Position numbers and translations under genes: made by a program. A stretch of DNA of 64,000 nucleotides, from contig NZ_LDTZ01000014.1 in NCBI RefSeq assembly GCF_001186365.1, forward strand, positions 434,001 to 498,000, in the 5' to 3' direction. Positions 1-9,488 of this stretch are shown here, piece by piece. Each line of letters begins with the position of its first letter. The first letter of the stretch is position 1. The DNA is from Gordonia jacobaea. GTDB lineage: Bacteria; Actinomycetota; Actinomycetes; Mycobacteriales; Mycobacteriaceae. The notes below the pieces were generated by a model that worked only from the letters and a program-made list of their open reading frames with translations, did not search any database and was not told the origin of the DNA.

Positions 1-84
1 ATTGCGGACGCATTCGGCTTGGCCGGGGCGCTCCTGAGCTCGCCGAACTCTTCCCACAAGGACCACACTCATGAAAATCACTGA
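1..84 (+). CDS. possible 3' end of an upstream gene (partial)
   Basis: The window opens inside what may be the tail of a gene upstream of catB. Frame 1 is open from base 1 to a TGA at 82-84 and has mostly G or C in third codon positions, as expected for coding DNA here. Frame 3 is also open, to a TGA at 72-74 that would overlap the catB ATG in the ATGA style. About 25 residues are too few to identify a product. A cat or ben gene or the operon regulator could be expected here, but nothing in the residues shows it. Confidence 0.25.
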   Translation: MADAFGLAGALLSSPNSSHKDHTHENH

Positions 85-1174
85 GATCGAAGCGATTCCG
101 TTCGCGATCCCGTACACCAAACCACTGCGCTTCGCCTCCGGTGAGGTCCACGCGGCCGAGCACGTACTCGTGCGGGTCCACACCGACGAGGGCATCGTCG
201 GCGTCGCAGAGGCGCCGCCACGACCGTTCACCTACGGCGAGACGCAGGACGGCATCGTCGCAGTCATCGACAAGGTATTTGCCCCGCAGCTCGTTGGTCT
301 TACAGTGCTCGAACGCGAGGTCATCGGCGAACGGCTCGCACGCACCGTCGGCAATCCGACCGCGAAGTCGGCGATCGACATGGCCGTCTGGGACGCACTC
401 GGCAAGATCCTCGGCTACCCGGTCGCCGACCTGCTCGGCGGCTACACCGACCGTATGCGCGTCAGTCACATGCTCGGATTCGACGAACCGTCGGTCATGG
501 TCGCCGAGGCCGCGCGCATGCGCGACACCTACGGCATCAACACGTTCAAGGTGAAGGTCGGGCGGCGGCCGGCGTCGCTCGACACCGCGGTGGTCCGCGC
601 ACTAAGGGAGAGCTTCGGCGAGTCCATCGATCTCTACGTCGACGGCAATCGGGGGTGGTCGGCGTCGGAGTCGATGCGCGCCATGACCGAGATGGCTGAC
701 CTCGGCCTGCTCTTTGCCGAAGAGCTCTGTCCCGCAGACGATGTGCAGGGTCGACGCTGGCTCGTCGAACGTCTCGACGTCCCCTTCATCGCCGACGAAT
801 CGGTGCCAGAACCCGCGGACATCACACGCGAGGTGCTGGGTGGTTCGGCCACGGCGATCAGCATCAAAACGGCCCGAACGGGTTTCACCAGATCGCGCCG
901 GGCGCACCACCTCGCAGAAGGCCTCGGCCTCGAGGTGGTGATGGGCAATCAGATTGACGGACAGATCGGCACCGCATGCACTCTCGCGTTCGGAACGGCC
1001 TTCGAGCTGACGTCGCGGCAGGCCGGTGAGCTCTCGAACTTCCTCGACATGAGCGACGACCTACTCGCCGAGCCGCTGCAGATCTCCGACGGCCTGCTGC
1101 ATCGCTCCGAAGCGCCGGGTATCGGTGTCGAGATCGATCCCGAAAAACTCACCCACTATCGACTCGACCACTGA
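71..1174 (+). CDS. catB: muconate cycloisomerase (CatB)
   Basis: Converts cis,cis-muconate to muconolactone, the second step of the catechol branch of the beta-ketoadipate pathway, in the cytosol. The 367-residue length fits the muconate/chloromuconate cycloisomerase branch of the enolase superfamily. Visible active-site elements are the KVK pair at residues 160-162, the metal ligands at D191 (DGN), E217/E218 (AEELCP) and D242 (ADES), and the lysine at K266 (ISIK). An AAGGA ribosome site lies 8 bases before the ATG. catC follows after 13 bases, then catA. Related dipeptide epimerases share the fold, but the catC and catA neighbours settle the role. Confidence 0.95.
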   Translation: MKITEIEAIPFAIPYTKPLRFASGEVHAAEHVLVRVHTDEGIVGVAEAPPRPFTYGETQDGIVAVIDKVFAPQLVGLTVLEREVIGERLARTVGNPTAKSAIDMAVWDALGKILGYPVADLLGGYTDRMRVSHMLGFDEPSVMVAEAARMRDTYGINTFKVKVGRRPASLDTAVVRALRESFGESIDLYVDGNRGWSASESMRAMTEMADLGLLFAEELCPADDVQGRRWLVERLDVPFIADESVPEPADITREVLGGSATAISIKTARTGFTRSRRAHHLAEGLGLEVVMGNQIDGQIGTACTLAFGTAFELTSRQAGELSNFLDMSDDLLAEPLQISDGLLHRSEAPGIGVEIDPEKLTHYRLDH

Positions 1175-1187
1175 GAGAAGACCACCG

Positions 1188-1472
1188 ATGCTCTTCCACG
1201 TACGCATGGACGTCAACATTCCCCACGACCTCGCTCCCGATGTCCGGGCCGAGACCGTCGCGCGCGAGAAGGCGTATTCGCAAGAGCTGCAACGCAAAGG
1301 CGCATGGCCACACATCTGGCGGATCGTCGGCGAGTACTCCAACTTCTCGATATTCGACGTCGCCGACAACGACGAACTGCACTCCATCCTGTCCGGACTT
1401 CCGCTGTTTCCGTACATGACGATCCACGTGACGCCCCTCGCCACCCACCCATCAGATATCGCCGCGGGCTGA
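1188..1472 (+). CDS. catC: muconolactone delta-isomerase (CatC)
   Basis: Isomerises muconolactone to 3-oxoadipate enol-lactone, the third step of catechol ortho-cleavage. It is a small ferredoxin-like-fold enzyme that usually forms decamers. The ATG at 1188 gives 94 residues, the family's normal size, and the protein opens with MLFHVRMDVN as is typical. Longer in-frame starts inside catB would add residues absent from the family. Conserved WPHIWRIVGEYSNFSIFDV-type core residues are present near the middle. The spacing to catB (13 bp) and the 85-bp gap to catA with no hairpin support one transcript. Confidence 0.95.
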   Translation: MLFHVRMDVNIPHDLAPDVRAETVAREKAYSQELQRKGAWPHIWRIVGEYSNFSIFDVADNDELHSILSGLPLFPYMTIHVTPLATHPSDIAAG

Positions 1473-1542
1473 CCGACCCGCCCGCGGCCCACTTCTCGCT
1501 CAACTCGCAGCCCCTGGTCACCCAGCACACAGCCCGAAGTAA

Positions 1543-2436
<894 letters not shown>

Positions 2437-2448
2437 GTCCAGCTTTCA

Positions 2449-2480
2449 GATCGGGCGTCCGCGTAATCGGACGCCCGATC
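2449..2480 (+). terminator. hairpin terminator after catA
   Basis: A perfect 13-bp inverted repeat (arm GATCGGGCGTCCG, 2449-2461 and 2468-2480) encloses a 6-base loop and starts 12 bases after the catA stop codon. There is no T tract, as is common in actinobacteria. It separates the cat operon from the AAA+ ATPase gene that begins 21 bases further on. Confidence 0.75.
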
Positions 2481-2501
2481 GACGACCAGGGAAGGTCGAT
2501 C

Positions 2502-4097
2502 ATGTTGGTAGCACCGACAACACTCGTCGCGGGTACAACGTCGGACGACCTGGCGCGGGTTCGTGGTCAGGCGTCGTCGTGGCGTTCGCCCGAGATCGCC
2601 ATCGCCGACCGGGATCTCACCGACGCGGCGCTGAGCGACCTGATCGCGACGGCGGATTCCCTTGGCGAGGACTCGTTCTCGCGTGTCGTCGGCGCGATTG
2701 TGTCGTCGCGGGCAGGCGACTTTGCGCCGATCCCACACCTCGACGCCGCCGTCGAGATCTTCCGGACCTTCTTACGACACGAGATGATCGACGGCTGGCT
2801 CTACGTCCGCGAGTCCGACGGTTACCTTCATCCGTATCTCGTCATGGACATCACGCTCGAGCACGGTGACCGAACACATGGTCCGCGAATCAAATTCACG
2901 ATGGAAGCAGACAATGCCACCGTGAAGCGACCCTCACGTAAGCCTCGGGTTCTCTACTTCGAAGACACCGAGGTCGTCGGAAAGACACCCGCGGACGTGC
3001 TGTTGGCCGGCGGTGCGTACAAGGAGAGCAGCGACCTCAAGGCCGAGTACCAGGCGCGCCGTGACCGCTACCAGCACATCATCGACACCGGTTTCGGACA
3101 GCAATACACGTTCAGCGGCAGGGTGATTCGTAACGACGACTATCGCTCGCCCAACTCGCGAAACGATCGCAAGGTGGTGCACGACGTCGCACCCGACGAG
3201 ATCGCACCACTGCGCATGGTCGCCGCCTCGGTACTGTTCGACAGCAACCGTTACGGCGGAGACGATTTCGGTCCCGTGCCGGTCACCACAGCGGTGCGGG
3301 TATTCGATCTCGGAGCGCAGGACTTCCTCGACGTCAACACCGCCGACCTCGCCGAGTACGTCTACGAGACACACCTGCAGGACAAACTCGTTCTACCCGA
3401 CGATCAACGAGAACTGCTGAACATCCTCACGACAGACATTTCGGTGTTCACCGGCGACATCATCGGCGGTAAGTCGGCAGGCAACGTCATCCTCGCCAAG
3501 GGAAGGCCGGGCGTCGGGAAGACACTTACCGCCGAGGTCTATGCCGAGGTCACCGGACGTCCGCTCTACTCGATCCACTCCGGATCACTGGGCATCACAG
3601 CCGAATTGGTGCGCAAGAACCTCGAAGTGATCTTCGATCGCGCCAAGCGATGGGACGCGGTTCTCCTGCTCGACGAAGCCGACGTGTTCGTCATGGAGCG
3701 CGGACTCGATCTCGCGCAGAACGCCATCGTCGCCGAATTCCTGCGCACCCTCGAGTATTTCGACGGCTTGCTGTTCCTCACCACCAACCGCATCGACGGT
3801 GTCGACGAAGCGATCCTCGCCCGCTGTGCAGCGATCATCTCTTACGCGCCGCCCGGACCGAAGGACGCCCGACAGGTCTGGCAGATCCTGGCTGCCGGCA
3901 ACGACGTCATCCTGGGGGAGGACCTGCTCGACGACCTCGTGGGCGGGTTCCCCGACATCACACCGCGCGACATCAAGATGCTCCTACGGCTCGCGCTGCG
4001 TATGGCGCGGCATCGTGACGTCGAACTCGACGCATCGGTGTTCGCGAGCAGCGCGGTGTTCCGAGGGCTGACGTACGTGCCGCGTTCGGAGAGATGA
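2502..4097 (+). CDS. AAA+ ATPase with an unrecognised N-terminal domain
   Basis: A 531-residue protein. The C-terminal third is a single AAA+ module with Walker A GRPGVGKT at 334-341, Walker B LLLDEAD at 388-394, a sensor-1-like TTN at 427-429 and a candidate arginine finger near R441. It looks like the spastin/katanin-type or FtsH-type fold rather than a DNA helicase. The first 320 residues match no family I can name and carry no membrane segment or protease motif. It is separated from the cat operon by a hairpin and sits 31 bp before a MOSC gene. A remodelling or chaperone role is a guess. The ATG at 2502 has a weak upstream AGGGAAGG. Confidence 0.85.
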   Translation: MLVAPTTLVAGTTSDDLARVRGQASSWRSPEIAIADRDLTDAALSDLIATADSLGEDSFSRVVGAIVSSRAGDFAPIPHLDAAVEIFRTFLRHEMIDGWLYVRESDGYLHPYLVMDITLEHGDRTHGPRIKFTMEADNATVKRPSRKPRVLYFEDTEVVGKTPADVLLAGGAYKESSDLKAEYQARRDRYQHIIDTGFGQQYTFSGRVIRNDDYRSPNSRNDRKVVHDVAPDEIAPLRMVAASVLFDSNRYGGDDFGPVPVTTAVRVFDLGAQDFLDVNTADLAEYVYETHLQDKLVLPDDQRELLNILTTDISVFTGDIIGGKSAGNVILAKGRPGVGKTLTAEVYAEVTGRPLYSIHSGSLGITAELVRKNLEVIFDRAKRWDAVLLLDEADVFVMERGLDLAQNAIVAEFLRTLEYFDGLLFLTTNRIDGVDEAILARCAAIISYAPPGPKDARQVWQILAAGNDVILGEDLLDDLVGGFPDITPRDIKMLLRLALRMARHRDVELDASVFASSAVFRGLTYVPRSER

Positions 4098-4128
4098 CCG
4101 GTCGATGCGGGCTGCGTAGCCTGGGAGC

Positions 4129-4680
4129 ATGGAGTTCAGGTACGACGTCGAGATCGTGACGTTCGTCGTCTCGCCTGCACACGCCTACTTCGGACGACCG
4201 AAGGACGGTCCGGCCGCAGACGTGCCGACCGAGACGCCGTCGAGCGTTGAGATAGTCGCCGACAAGGGGATTCGCGGTGACAGGTTCTTCGGCGTGCGCG
4301 CTCACACCGAAGCGGCCGTGACGTTCTTGGCGCTAGAAGCGTGGGAGGCGGCGGCCGGTGACGCCGACCCGGTTGTCGCCCGTCGCAACGTGGTGGTGCG
4401 TGGCCTCGAACTCGACCCGTTGCGCGGGAGGGAGTTCAGCGTCGACACCGGCGACGGTCCCGTGCGATTCCGCGGCGGACGTCCGGCGCACCCGTGCGCG
4501 TGGATGGACACGATGGCCGGCGAGGGTGCCCGTAAGGCGCTGATCGGTCGCGGCGGCCTGCGGGCGCAGCCGCTGACCTCGGGGACGCTGCGCGTGGGCC
4601 GGGCGTCGATCGTCACCGACATCGAACTCGACGCCGCCCGCGCCGCCGCACAGGTCAAGCGCGCGCAGCCGCTGGGGTGA
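4129..4680 (+). CDS. MOSC-domain protein
   Basis: A 183-residue stand-alone MOSC domain (molybdenum cofactor sulfurase C-terminal type). Seen motifs are RRNVVVRGLELDPLRG at about 85-100, the conserved cysteine in HPCAWMD (C123), and the closing RGGLRAQPLTSGTLRVG-like segment. Such domains handle Moco sulfur or reduce N-hydroxylated compounds, as in the YiiM/YuaD type. No partner protein is encoded next to it, so the substrate is unknown. The gene has its own short upstream gap (31 bp) from the AAA+ gene and may be co-transcribed with it. A repeat array starts immediately after the stop. Confidence 0.85.
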   Translation: MEFRYDVEIVTFVVSPAHAYFGRPKDGPAADVPTETPSSVEIVADKGIRGDRFFGVRAHTEAAVTFLALEAWEAAAGDADPVVARRNVVVRGLELDPLRGREFSVDTGDGPVRFRGGRPAHPCAWMDTMAGEGARKALIGRGGLRAQPLTSGTLRVGRASIVTDIELDAARAAAQVKRAQPLG

Positions 4681-4683
4681 GCC

Positions 4684-5056
4684 CCCGCTGGTCGAGCGAG
4701 CCCCCCGCTGGTCGAGCGGGCGCGAGCGTAGCGAGCACCCGAGTCGAGACCACCCCTCCCGCTGGTGATCTCGACAAGCTCGATCAGCGGTAGACGGTTC
4801 GCTCCGCGGGTGGCCCCCCGCTGGTCGAGCGGGCGCGAGCGAAGCGAGCACCCGAGTCGAGACCACTGCCCCCCGCTGGTGATCTCGACAAGCTCGATCA
4901 GCGGGAAAGGCTCTATCGGCGGGCCCCACCGCTGGTCGAGCGGGCGCGAACGTAGTGAGCACCCGAGTCGAGACCACTTTGGCCGGCGGTGATCTCGACA
5001 AGCTCGATCCGCGGGTAGAGCTCGATCAGCGGTAAAACAGCTCGATCAGCGGAGGG
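4684..5056. repeat. three-unit array of the dispersed CTGGTCGAG / GGTCTCGACAAGCTCGA repeat
   Basis: The whole gap between the MOSC gene and proline dehydrogenase is repetitive. A composite unit starts at 4707, 4820 and 4931 (period 113 and 111 bp). Each unit has a first half beginning GCTGGTCGAGCGGGCGCGA and ending GAGTCGAGACCAC, and a second half GCTGGTGATCTCGACAAGC... at 4761, 4875 and 4985. Broken fragments (AGCTCGATCAGCGG) fill 5010-5056. The halves read as imperfect inverted repeats of one another, so RNA from either strand could fold. Relatives occur at 15048-15203, 45231-45256, 51896-52045 and 54755-54900. Confidence 0.9.
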
Positions 5057-5062
5057 CCCCCC

Positions 5063-6013
5063 TCAGCCCGACACCAGCGCGCGCAGGAAGAATCCCAGGT
5101 TGGCGGGCTTCTCGGCGAGGCGTCGGACGAAGTAGCCGTACCACTCCTGGCCGTAGGGGATGTACACGCGGACGGCGTGGCCGGCGGTGGCCAGGCGCTG
5201 TTGCTCGTCGGCTCGGATGCCGTAGAGCATCTGGTGTTCCCAGCTGTGTGGCTCCCGGCCGAACTCGATCGCCATCAGCTCGGCCGCCTCGATCATCGTC
5301 GGATCATGGCTGGCGACCATCGGATATCCGGTGCCCTTCATCAGGATTCGTAGACATCTCAGATACGCCTCGTCGATCAGTGAGCGTTCGGGATAGGCGA
5401 CCGACGCGGGCTCGGAGTAGGCGCCCTTGCACAGCCGGATGCGAGCGCCGGATGCCGCGAACTCTTGACAGTCGTCCTCGGTGCGACGCAGGTATGCCTG
5501 CAAAACCGTTCCCAATTCAGGGTATTCGCCGCGCAGAGTCCTGACGATGTCGAGTCGTTCGTCGACGGTGCCGTGGTCCTCGGCGTCGACCGTGACCAAT
5601 ACGCCTGCCGCGGCAGCGGCACCACAGATGGTGTGCGTGTTCTCCTCGGCAATCTTTCGACCATGCCGCGGCAGACACTGGCCCAGCGCAGTGAGCTTCA
5701 ACGACACTTCCAGTGCCCCTGGCGGCGCCTCGAACTGCGACATCCCCTGCAGGAGACTCAGATACGCCGCGACCGTCGCCGACGCCTGAGTTTCGTCGGT
5801 GGTGTCCTCGCCGAGGTGGTCGATGGTCACCGACAGTCCGCTGCCGAGTGCGTCGGCGATTGCCGCGAGTGCGTCGGATTCCGACTCGCCCGCAACAAAG
5901 CGGTCGACGACGCGTTCGGTGACCGGAAGCCGCTGCGATGTCTGCTTGATGCGTTGGCTCCCCGCCGCGCGTGTGATCACCGGGCGCAGAACCGAATCGA
6001 AGAGTGCGCTCAT
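5063..6013 (-). CDS. pruB: proline dehydrogenase
   Basis: Flavoenzyme (PutA/PRODH barrel) that oxidises L-proline to delta-1-pyrroline-5-carboxylate, passing electrons to the quinone pool. The 316 residues match the monofunctional actinobacterial and Thermus type. Recognisable signatures are GTVLQAYLRRT (about 168-178), RLCKGAY (193-199), ASHD (234-237), EHQMLYGIR (259-267) and the closing YFVRRLAEKPAN (294-305) that binds proline and FAD. It lies 11 bp after the P5C dehydrogenase gene and is surely co-transcribed with it. The repeat array lies immediately downstream. Confidence 0.96.
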   Translation of the reverse strand: MSALFDSVLRPVITRAAGSQRIKQTSQRLPVTERVVDRFVAGESESDALAAIADALGSGLSVTIDHLGEDTTDETQASATVAAYLSLLQGMSQFEAPPGALEVSLKLTALGQCLPRHGRKIAEENTHTICGAAAAAGVLVTVDAEDHGTVDERLDIVRTLRGEYPELGTVLQAYLRRTEDDCQEFAASGARIRLCKGAYSEPASVAYPERSLIDEAYLRCLRILMKGTGYPMVASHDPTMIEAAELMAIEFGREPHSWEHQMLYGIRADEQQRLATAGHAVRVYIPYGQEWYGYFVRRLAEKPANLGFFLRALVSG

Positions 6014-6024
6014 GTCATGTCACC

Positions 6025-7674
6025 TCAGTCCTTCTCGGTGGCATCAGTTGCCATGTGCGGGTAGGCCGAATCTTTCGGCGGTACAAAGGTTTCCTTGATG
6101 GTCCGCGTCGACGTCCAGCGCATCAGGTTCGCTTTCGAACCTGCCTTGTCGTTGGTGCCCGATGCGCGCGCCCCACCGAACGGCTGCTGGCCGACGACGG
6201 CGCCGGTCGGTTTGTCGTTGATGTAGAAGTTGCCTGCCGCGTTGCGCAGCAGATTCGACGCCGTCGACACGGCGGCGAGGTCGGTGGCGATGATCGAGCC
6301 GGTCAGCGCGTACCGCGCGGTGGAATCGACCATGCGCAGCGTCGATGCGAAGTCGGCGTCGTCGTAGACGTGGACAGACAAGATGGGTCCGAAGTACTCG
6401 GTGGAGAAGGCTTCGTCGGTCGGGTCGTCGCCGAGCAGCACCGTCGGCCGGACGAAGTAACCCTCGGTGTCGTCGCACTGCCCGCCGACCGCGACGGTCG
6501 TCGAGGCGACGGTCTTCGCACGGTCGATCGCGGCGACCTGCTTGTCGAAGGCGCGTCGGTCGATCACGGCACCGCCGAAGTTGGACAGGTCCCGTACATC
6601 GCCGTAGGTCAATTCGGCTGCCTCGCTGAGGAAGTCGTCGCCCATGCGATCCCACACCGAGCGCGCGACATACGCGCGCGATGCGGCCGAGCACTTCTGC
6701 CCCTGATACTCGAAGGCGCCGCGAATCAGGGCGGTGCGCAACACATCCGGGTCCGCTGACGAATGCGCGACGATGAAGTCCTTGCCGCCCGTCTCGCCGA
6801 CGACGCGCGGGTAGTTGCGATAGTCGTTGATGCGGTTGCCGACTTCGCGCCACAGATGCTGGAAGGTTGCGGTCGAGCCGGTGAAGTGGATGCCCGCGAG
6901 ATTCTCGTCGGCGAGCGCGACGTCGGACATCGCGCGTCCGTCGCCGTTCACCAGATTGATGACGCCGGCCGGGAGTCCGGCCTCTTCGAGGAGCCTCATG
7001 GTGATGTGCGCGGCGTACGCCTGTGTCGGAGAGGGCTTCCACACCACGGTGTTGCCCATCAGCATGGGTGCGGTCGGGAGATTGCCGGCGATGGCGGTGA
7101 AGTTGAATGGTGTGATGGCGTAGACGAATCCGTCGAGCGGACGGTGATCGAGGCGATTCCACACACCCGGCGACGACATCGGCTGCTCGGCGAGGATCTC
7201 CCGCGCGAACTCGACGTTGAACCGCCAGAAATCGACGAGCTCGCACGGCGCGTCGATCTCGGCCTGCTGCACAGTCTTCGACTGCCCGAGCATCGTTGCG
7301 GCAGCTAGCTTTTCACGCCACGGTCCGCTGAGCAGGTCTGCCGCGCGCAGGAGTACGGCCGCTCGATCGTCGAAAGTGGTGTGCGCCCAGGACTCCTGCG
7401 CTGTCATCGCCGCGTCGACGGCGGCGCGGGCATCGTCGTGGGTGGCGTTGGTCATCGTGCCGAGCACCTCGTGATGAGAGTGTGGCTGCACGACGTCGAG
7501 TCGCTCACCGTCTCCGATGTGCGCCGCGCCACCGATGATGTGCGGCAGCTCCGCCGGTTCGGCCGACGACTGTCGCGAGAGTTCCTCGACGATCCGTCGA
7601 CGTTCCGGGGTGCCGAGCGCGTAGGTGTGCACCGGCTCGTTGATTGGGCGTGGGGGAGTGGTGATCGCATCCAT
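6025..7674 (-). CDS. pruA: L-glutamate gamma-semialdehyde (P5C) dehydrogenase
   Basis: NAD-dependent aldehyde dehydrogenase that completes proline breakdown to glutamate. Counting from the chosen ATG (7674), ITPFNFTA lies near 187, the catalytic glutamate in GETGGKD near 294 and the catalytic cysteine in GQKCSAASR near 328. The length of 549 residues is normal. An in-frame TTG at 7716 would add 14 residues that look unlike the family, so the ATG is preferred. The 141-bp gap upstream (7675-7815) should hold the promoter of this two-gene operon. No clear operator was recognised in it. Confidence 0.95.
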   Translation of the reverse strand: MDAITTPPRPINEPVHTYALGTPERRRIVEELSRQSSAEPAELPHIIGGAAHIGDGERLDVVQPHSHHEVLGTMTNATHDDARAAVDAAMTAQESWAHTTFDDRAAVLLRAADLLSGPWREKLAAATMLGQSKTVQQAEIDAPCELVDFWRFNVEFAREILAEQPMSSPGVWNRLDHRPLDGFVYAITPFNFTAIAGNLPTAPMLMGNTVVWKPSPTQAYAAHITMRLLEEAGLPAGVINLVNGDGRAMSDVALADENLAGIHFTGSTATFQHLWREVGNRINDYRNYPRVVGETGGKDFIVAHSSADPDVLRTALIRGAFEYQGQKCSAASRAYVARSVWDRMGDDFLSEAAELTYGDVRDLSNFGGAVIDRRAFDKQVAAIDRAKTVASTTVAVGGQCDDTEGYFVRPTVLLGDDPTDEAFSTEYFGPILSVHVYDDADFASTLRMVDSTARYALTGSIIATDLAAVSTASNLLRNAAGNFYINDKPTGAVVGQQPFGGARASGTNDKAGSKANLMRWTSTRTIKETFVPPKDSAYPHMATDATEKD

Positions 7675-7815
7675 GGTCTCAGTCCATCGAGACGGAGACG
7701 ATTCGGCTATGTCCAATCGGCCAACGTCGATGCAAACAGTTCAGCGGATTGCACAACGGAGATCGCGCAACGGCGCCCGATTGCACGGCAACCGGACGTC
7801 CGTCGTGCCAGCCGC

Positions 7816-8607
7816 CTACGCTGCTCGCGTGCGGATTCTGCCGAGAACAGTGAGCGCGACCAGCGTCGTCGCCAGCAGCACCGTCGTGCAGGCTGCCGCC
7901 GAGAAGACCTGACCGCGATCGGAGAGTCCGAAAATGGTCACCGGCAACGTCTTCCAGGTCGCGGGGTACACCATGACCGTCGCGCCGAGCTCACCCATCG
8001 AGAGTGCCACCGCGAGACCTGCGGCAGCCCCGAGTGCGGGCGTCAACAGAGGTAGCGTGACGCGGGTCAGCACGCGGAACGGGCTGGCGCCCAACGATTC
8101 CGCCGCCTGCTTGTAGGCGGGATCGAGTCGTTCCAACGCAGCGGTGACCGAACTGAACGCGAAGGCCAGGACGAGCACGGTGTGCGCCACGATCACGATC
8201 CAACGGGTGCCGCCCAAGAGCAACGGCTTCGAGTTGAAACTGATCAGCAAACCCAACCCGATGGCGACCGAAGGCACCGCGATCGGCAGGTGGAAGACCG
8301 CGTCGGTGAATCGGCGTATCGGCGCGGGCGCCTCCCTGGACGAGAGCGCGGCCCAGGTGCCGAGAACCAGCGCGATGGCGCCGGCGATGAAGGCCGTCTG
8401 AATGCTGACCGACAGCGATGCCAGGTTCTCGCCCGAGAGCGCATCCCCGAAATGGTTGAGACCCAGGTTCGACGGCAGTGGGCCCGTCCACGAGCCTGCG
8501 AACCCGGCGATGACGACGGTGGCAATCGGTGCGACGAAGACCACGAGTACGACGACCGCGAAGATCGTCCAGGTGATTACCCGGCTGGCGCGAGTCCAGA
8601 GCAACAT
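7816..8607 (-). CDS. phnV: phosphonate-type ABC transporter permease, second subunit (PhnV-like)
   Basis: A 263-residue inner-membrane permease with about six hydrophobic segments. It has the EAA loop of binding-protein-dependent permeases, seen as AAESLGASPFRVLTRVTLP near 168-186. It pairs with the preceding permease gene, sharing one base with it (TGATG). With the ATPase and lipoprotein upstream it makes a complete importer. Closest recognisable type is the 2-aminoethylphosphonate (PhnSTUV) or iron/spermidine-like group. The phosphonate assignment rests mainly on the linked catabolic genes. Last gene of the minus-strand run. Confidence 0.85.
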   Translation of the reverse strand: MLLWTRASRVITWTIFAVVVLVVFVAPIATVVIAGFAGSWTGPLPSNLGLNHFGDALSGENLASLSVSIQTAFIAGAIALVLGTWAALSSREAPAPIRRFTDAVFHLPIAVPSVAIGLGLLISFNSKPLLLGGTRWIVIVAHTVLVLAFAFSSVTAALERLDPAYKQAAESLGASPFRVLTRVTLPLLTPALGAAAGLAVALSMGELGATVMVYPATWKTLPVTIFGLSDRGQVFSAAACTTVLLATTLVALTVLGRIRTRAA

Positions 8608-9488
8608 CAGATCTTCTCCCTGCGAGTCGTGATGCGTGCGAACAACAATCGGTAGGCGCCGTACAGGGCAAGTGACAGTGCGACCTGGACAGTCGCGATC
8701 ACCGCCGCCCCCGGCAGGTCGAACGTGACGATGCCACGGGTGTAGATCAGGACGGGCAGCGTCGTGACGTCTTTGGCGCCCGTGAAGGCGACGATGCCGA
8801 ACTCGTTGAGCGTCAACAGCAGAACCAGGCTTCCGCCCGCTGCCAACGCGGGCCACGCTTCGGGAAGGATCACCGAGCGGAGCACCCGCAACGGCGAAGC
8901 GCCCAGCGATGCAGCCACATTCAGTTGATCCGTCGACATCATCGCGAACGCGGCCAACAGCGGTCGGACGACGAAAGGGGTGAAGAAGGTGATCTCGGCG
9001 AGGATCACGCCCCACGGCGTCGTGAGAAAGTGCAGTGGACGTTCTCCGGTCACCGCGGCGATCGCCGAGTTCACCGCTCCCGCAGAGCCATACAGAAATG
9101 TGAACGCCAGGGTGATGAGAAACGAGGGCAGTGCGAGCACTGTATCGATCATGCGCGCCACCAGGCCCGAACCTGGGAAGGGCACGAACGCCAGGACCAC
9201 GGACAAAAACGTGCCGAGCACAACGCATCCGACCGTCGACGCGATCGCGATCCACGCGGTCGTGGTCAACGCCCGCACGAACGCCTCGCTGCTCAACACT
9301 GCGCCCCAGGTGCTTTGACCTTGACCGTCAGCGGATTCGGCCAGCATCCGGATCAGCGGATACACCGCGATGACGGCGATCACCACGAGAGGCGGCAACG
9401 CCCAGACGAGTGCTCCGAGGCGACGCGGTGCCTGATTCGACGGCGGTGGTGCGGACGTCGCCTGCTCCGCGAGGGTTGCCGACGTCAT
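8607..9488 (-). CDS. phnU: phosphonate-type ABC transporter permease, first subunit (PhnU-like)
   Basis: A 293-residue permease with about six transmembrane segments and an EAA loop (VAASLGASPLRVLRSVILP, near 191-209). The ATG at 9488 overlaps the stop of the ATPase gene in the ATGA arrangement, which fixes the start and implies translational coupling. A longer open frame upstream into the ATPase gene is only a shadow. It should form the membrane channel together with the PhnV-like subunit. Substrate is inferred from the neighbouring phosphonate catabolic genes, because permeases of the putrescine, iron and aminoethylphosphonate groups look alike. Confidence 0.87.
   Translation of the reverse strand: MTSATLAEQATSAPPPSNQAPRRLGALVWALPPLVVIAVIAVYPLIRMLAESADGQGQSTWGAVLSSEAFVRALTTTAWIAIASTVGCVVLGTFLSVVLAFVPFPGSGLVARMIDTVLALPSFLITLAFTFLYGSAGAVNSAIAAVTGERPLHFLTTPWGVILAEITFFTPFVVRPLLAAFAMMSTDQLNVAASLGASPLRVLRSVILPEAWPALAAGGSLVLLLTLNEFGIVAFTGAKDVTTLPVLIYTRGIVTFDLPGAAVIATVQVALSLALYGAYRLLFARITTRREKI

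Noticed and set aside
4684-5056. The three-unit array as a CRISPR
   Set aside because: Units are 111-113 bp apart, built of two related halves, and the stretches between are themselves degraded repeats, not unique spacers. No cas genes are present.
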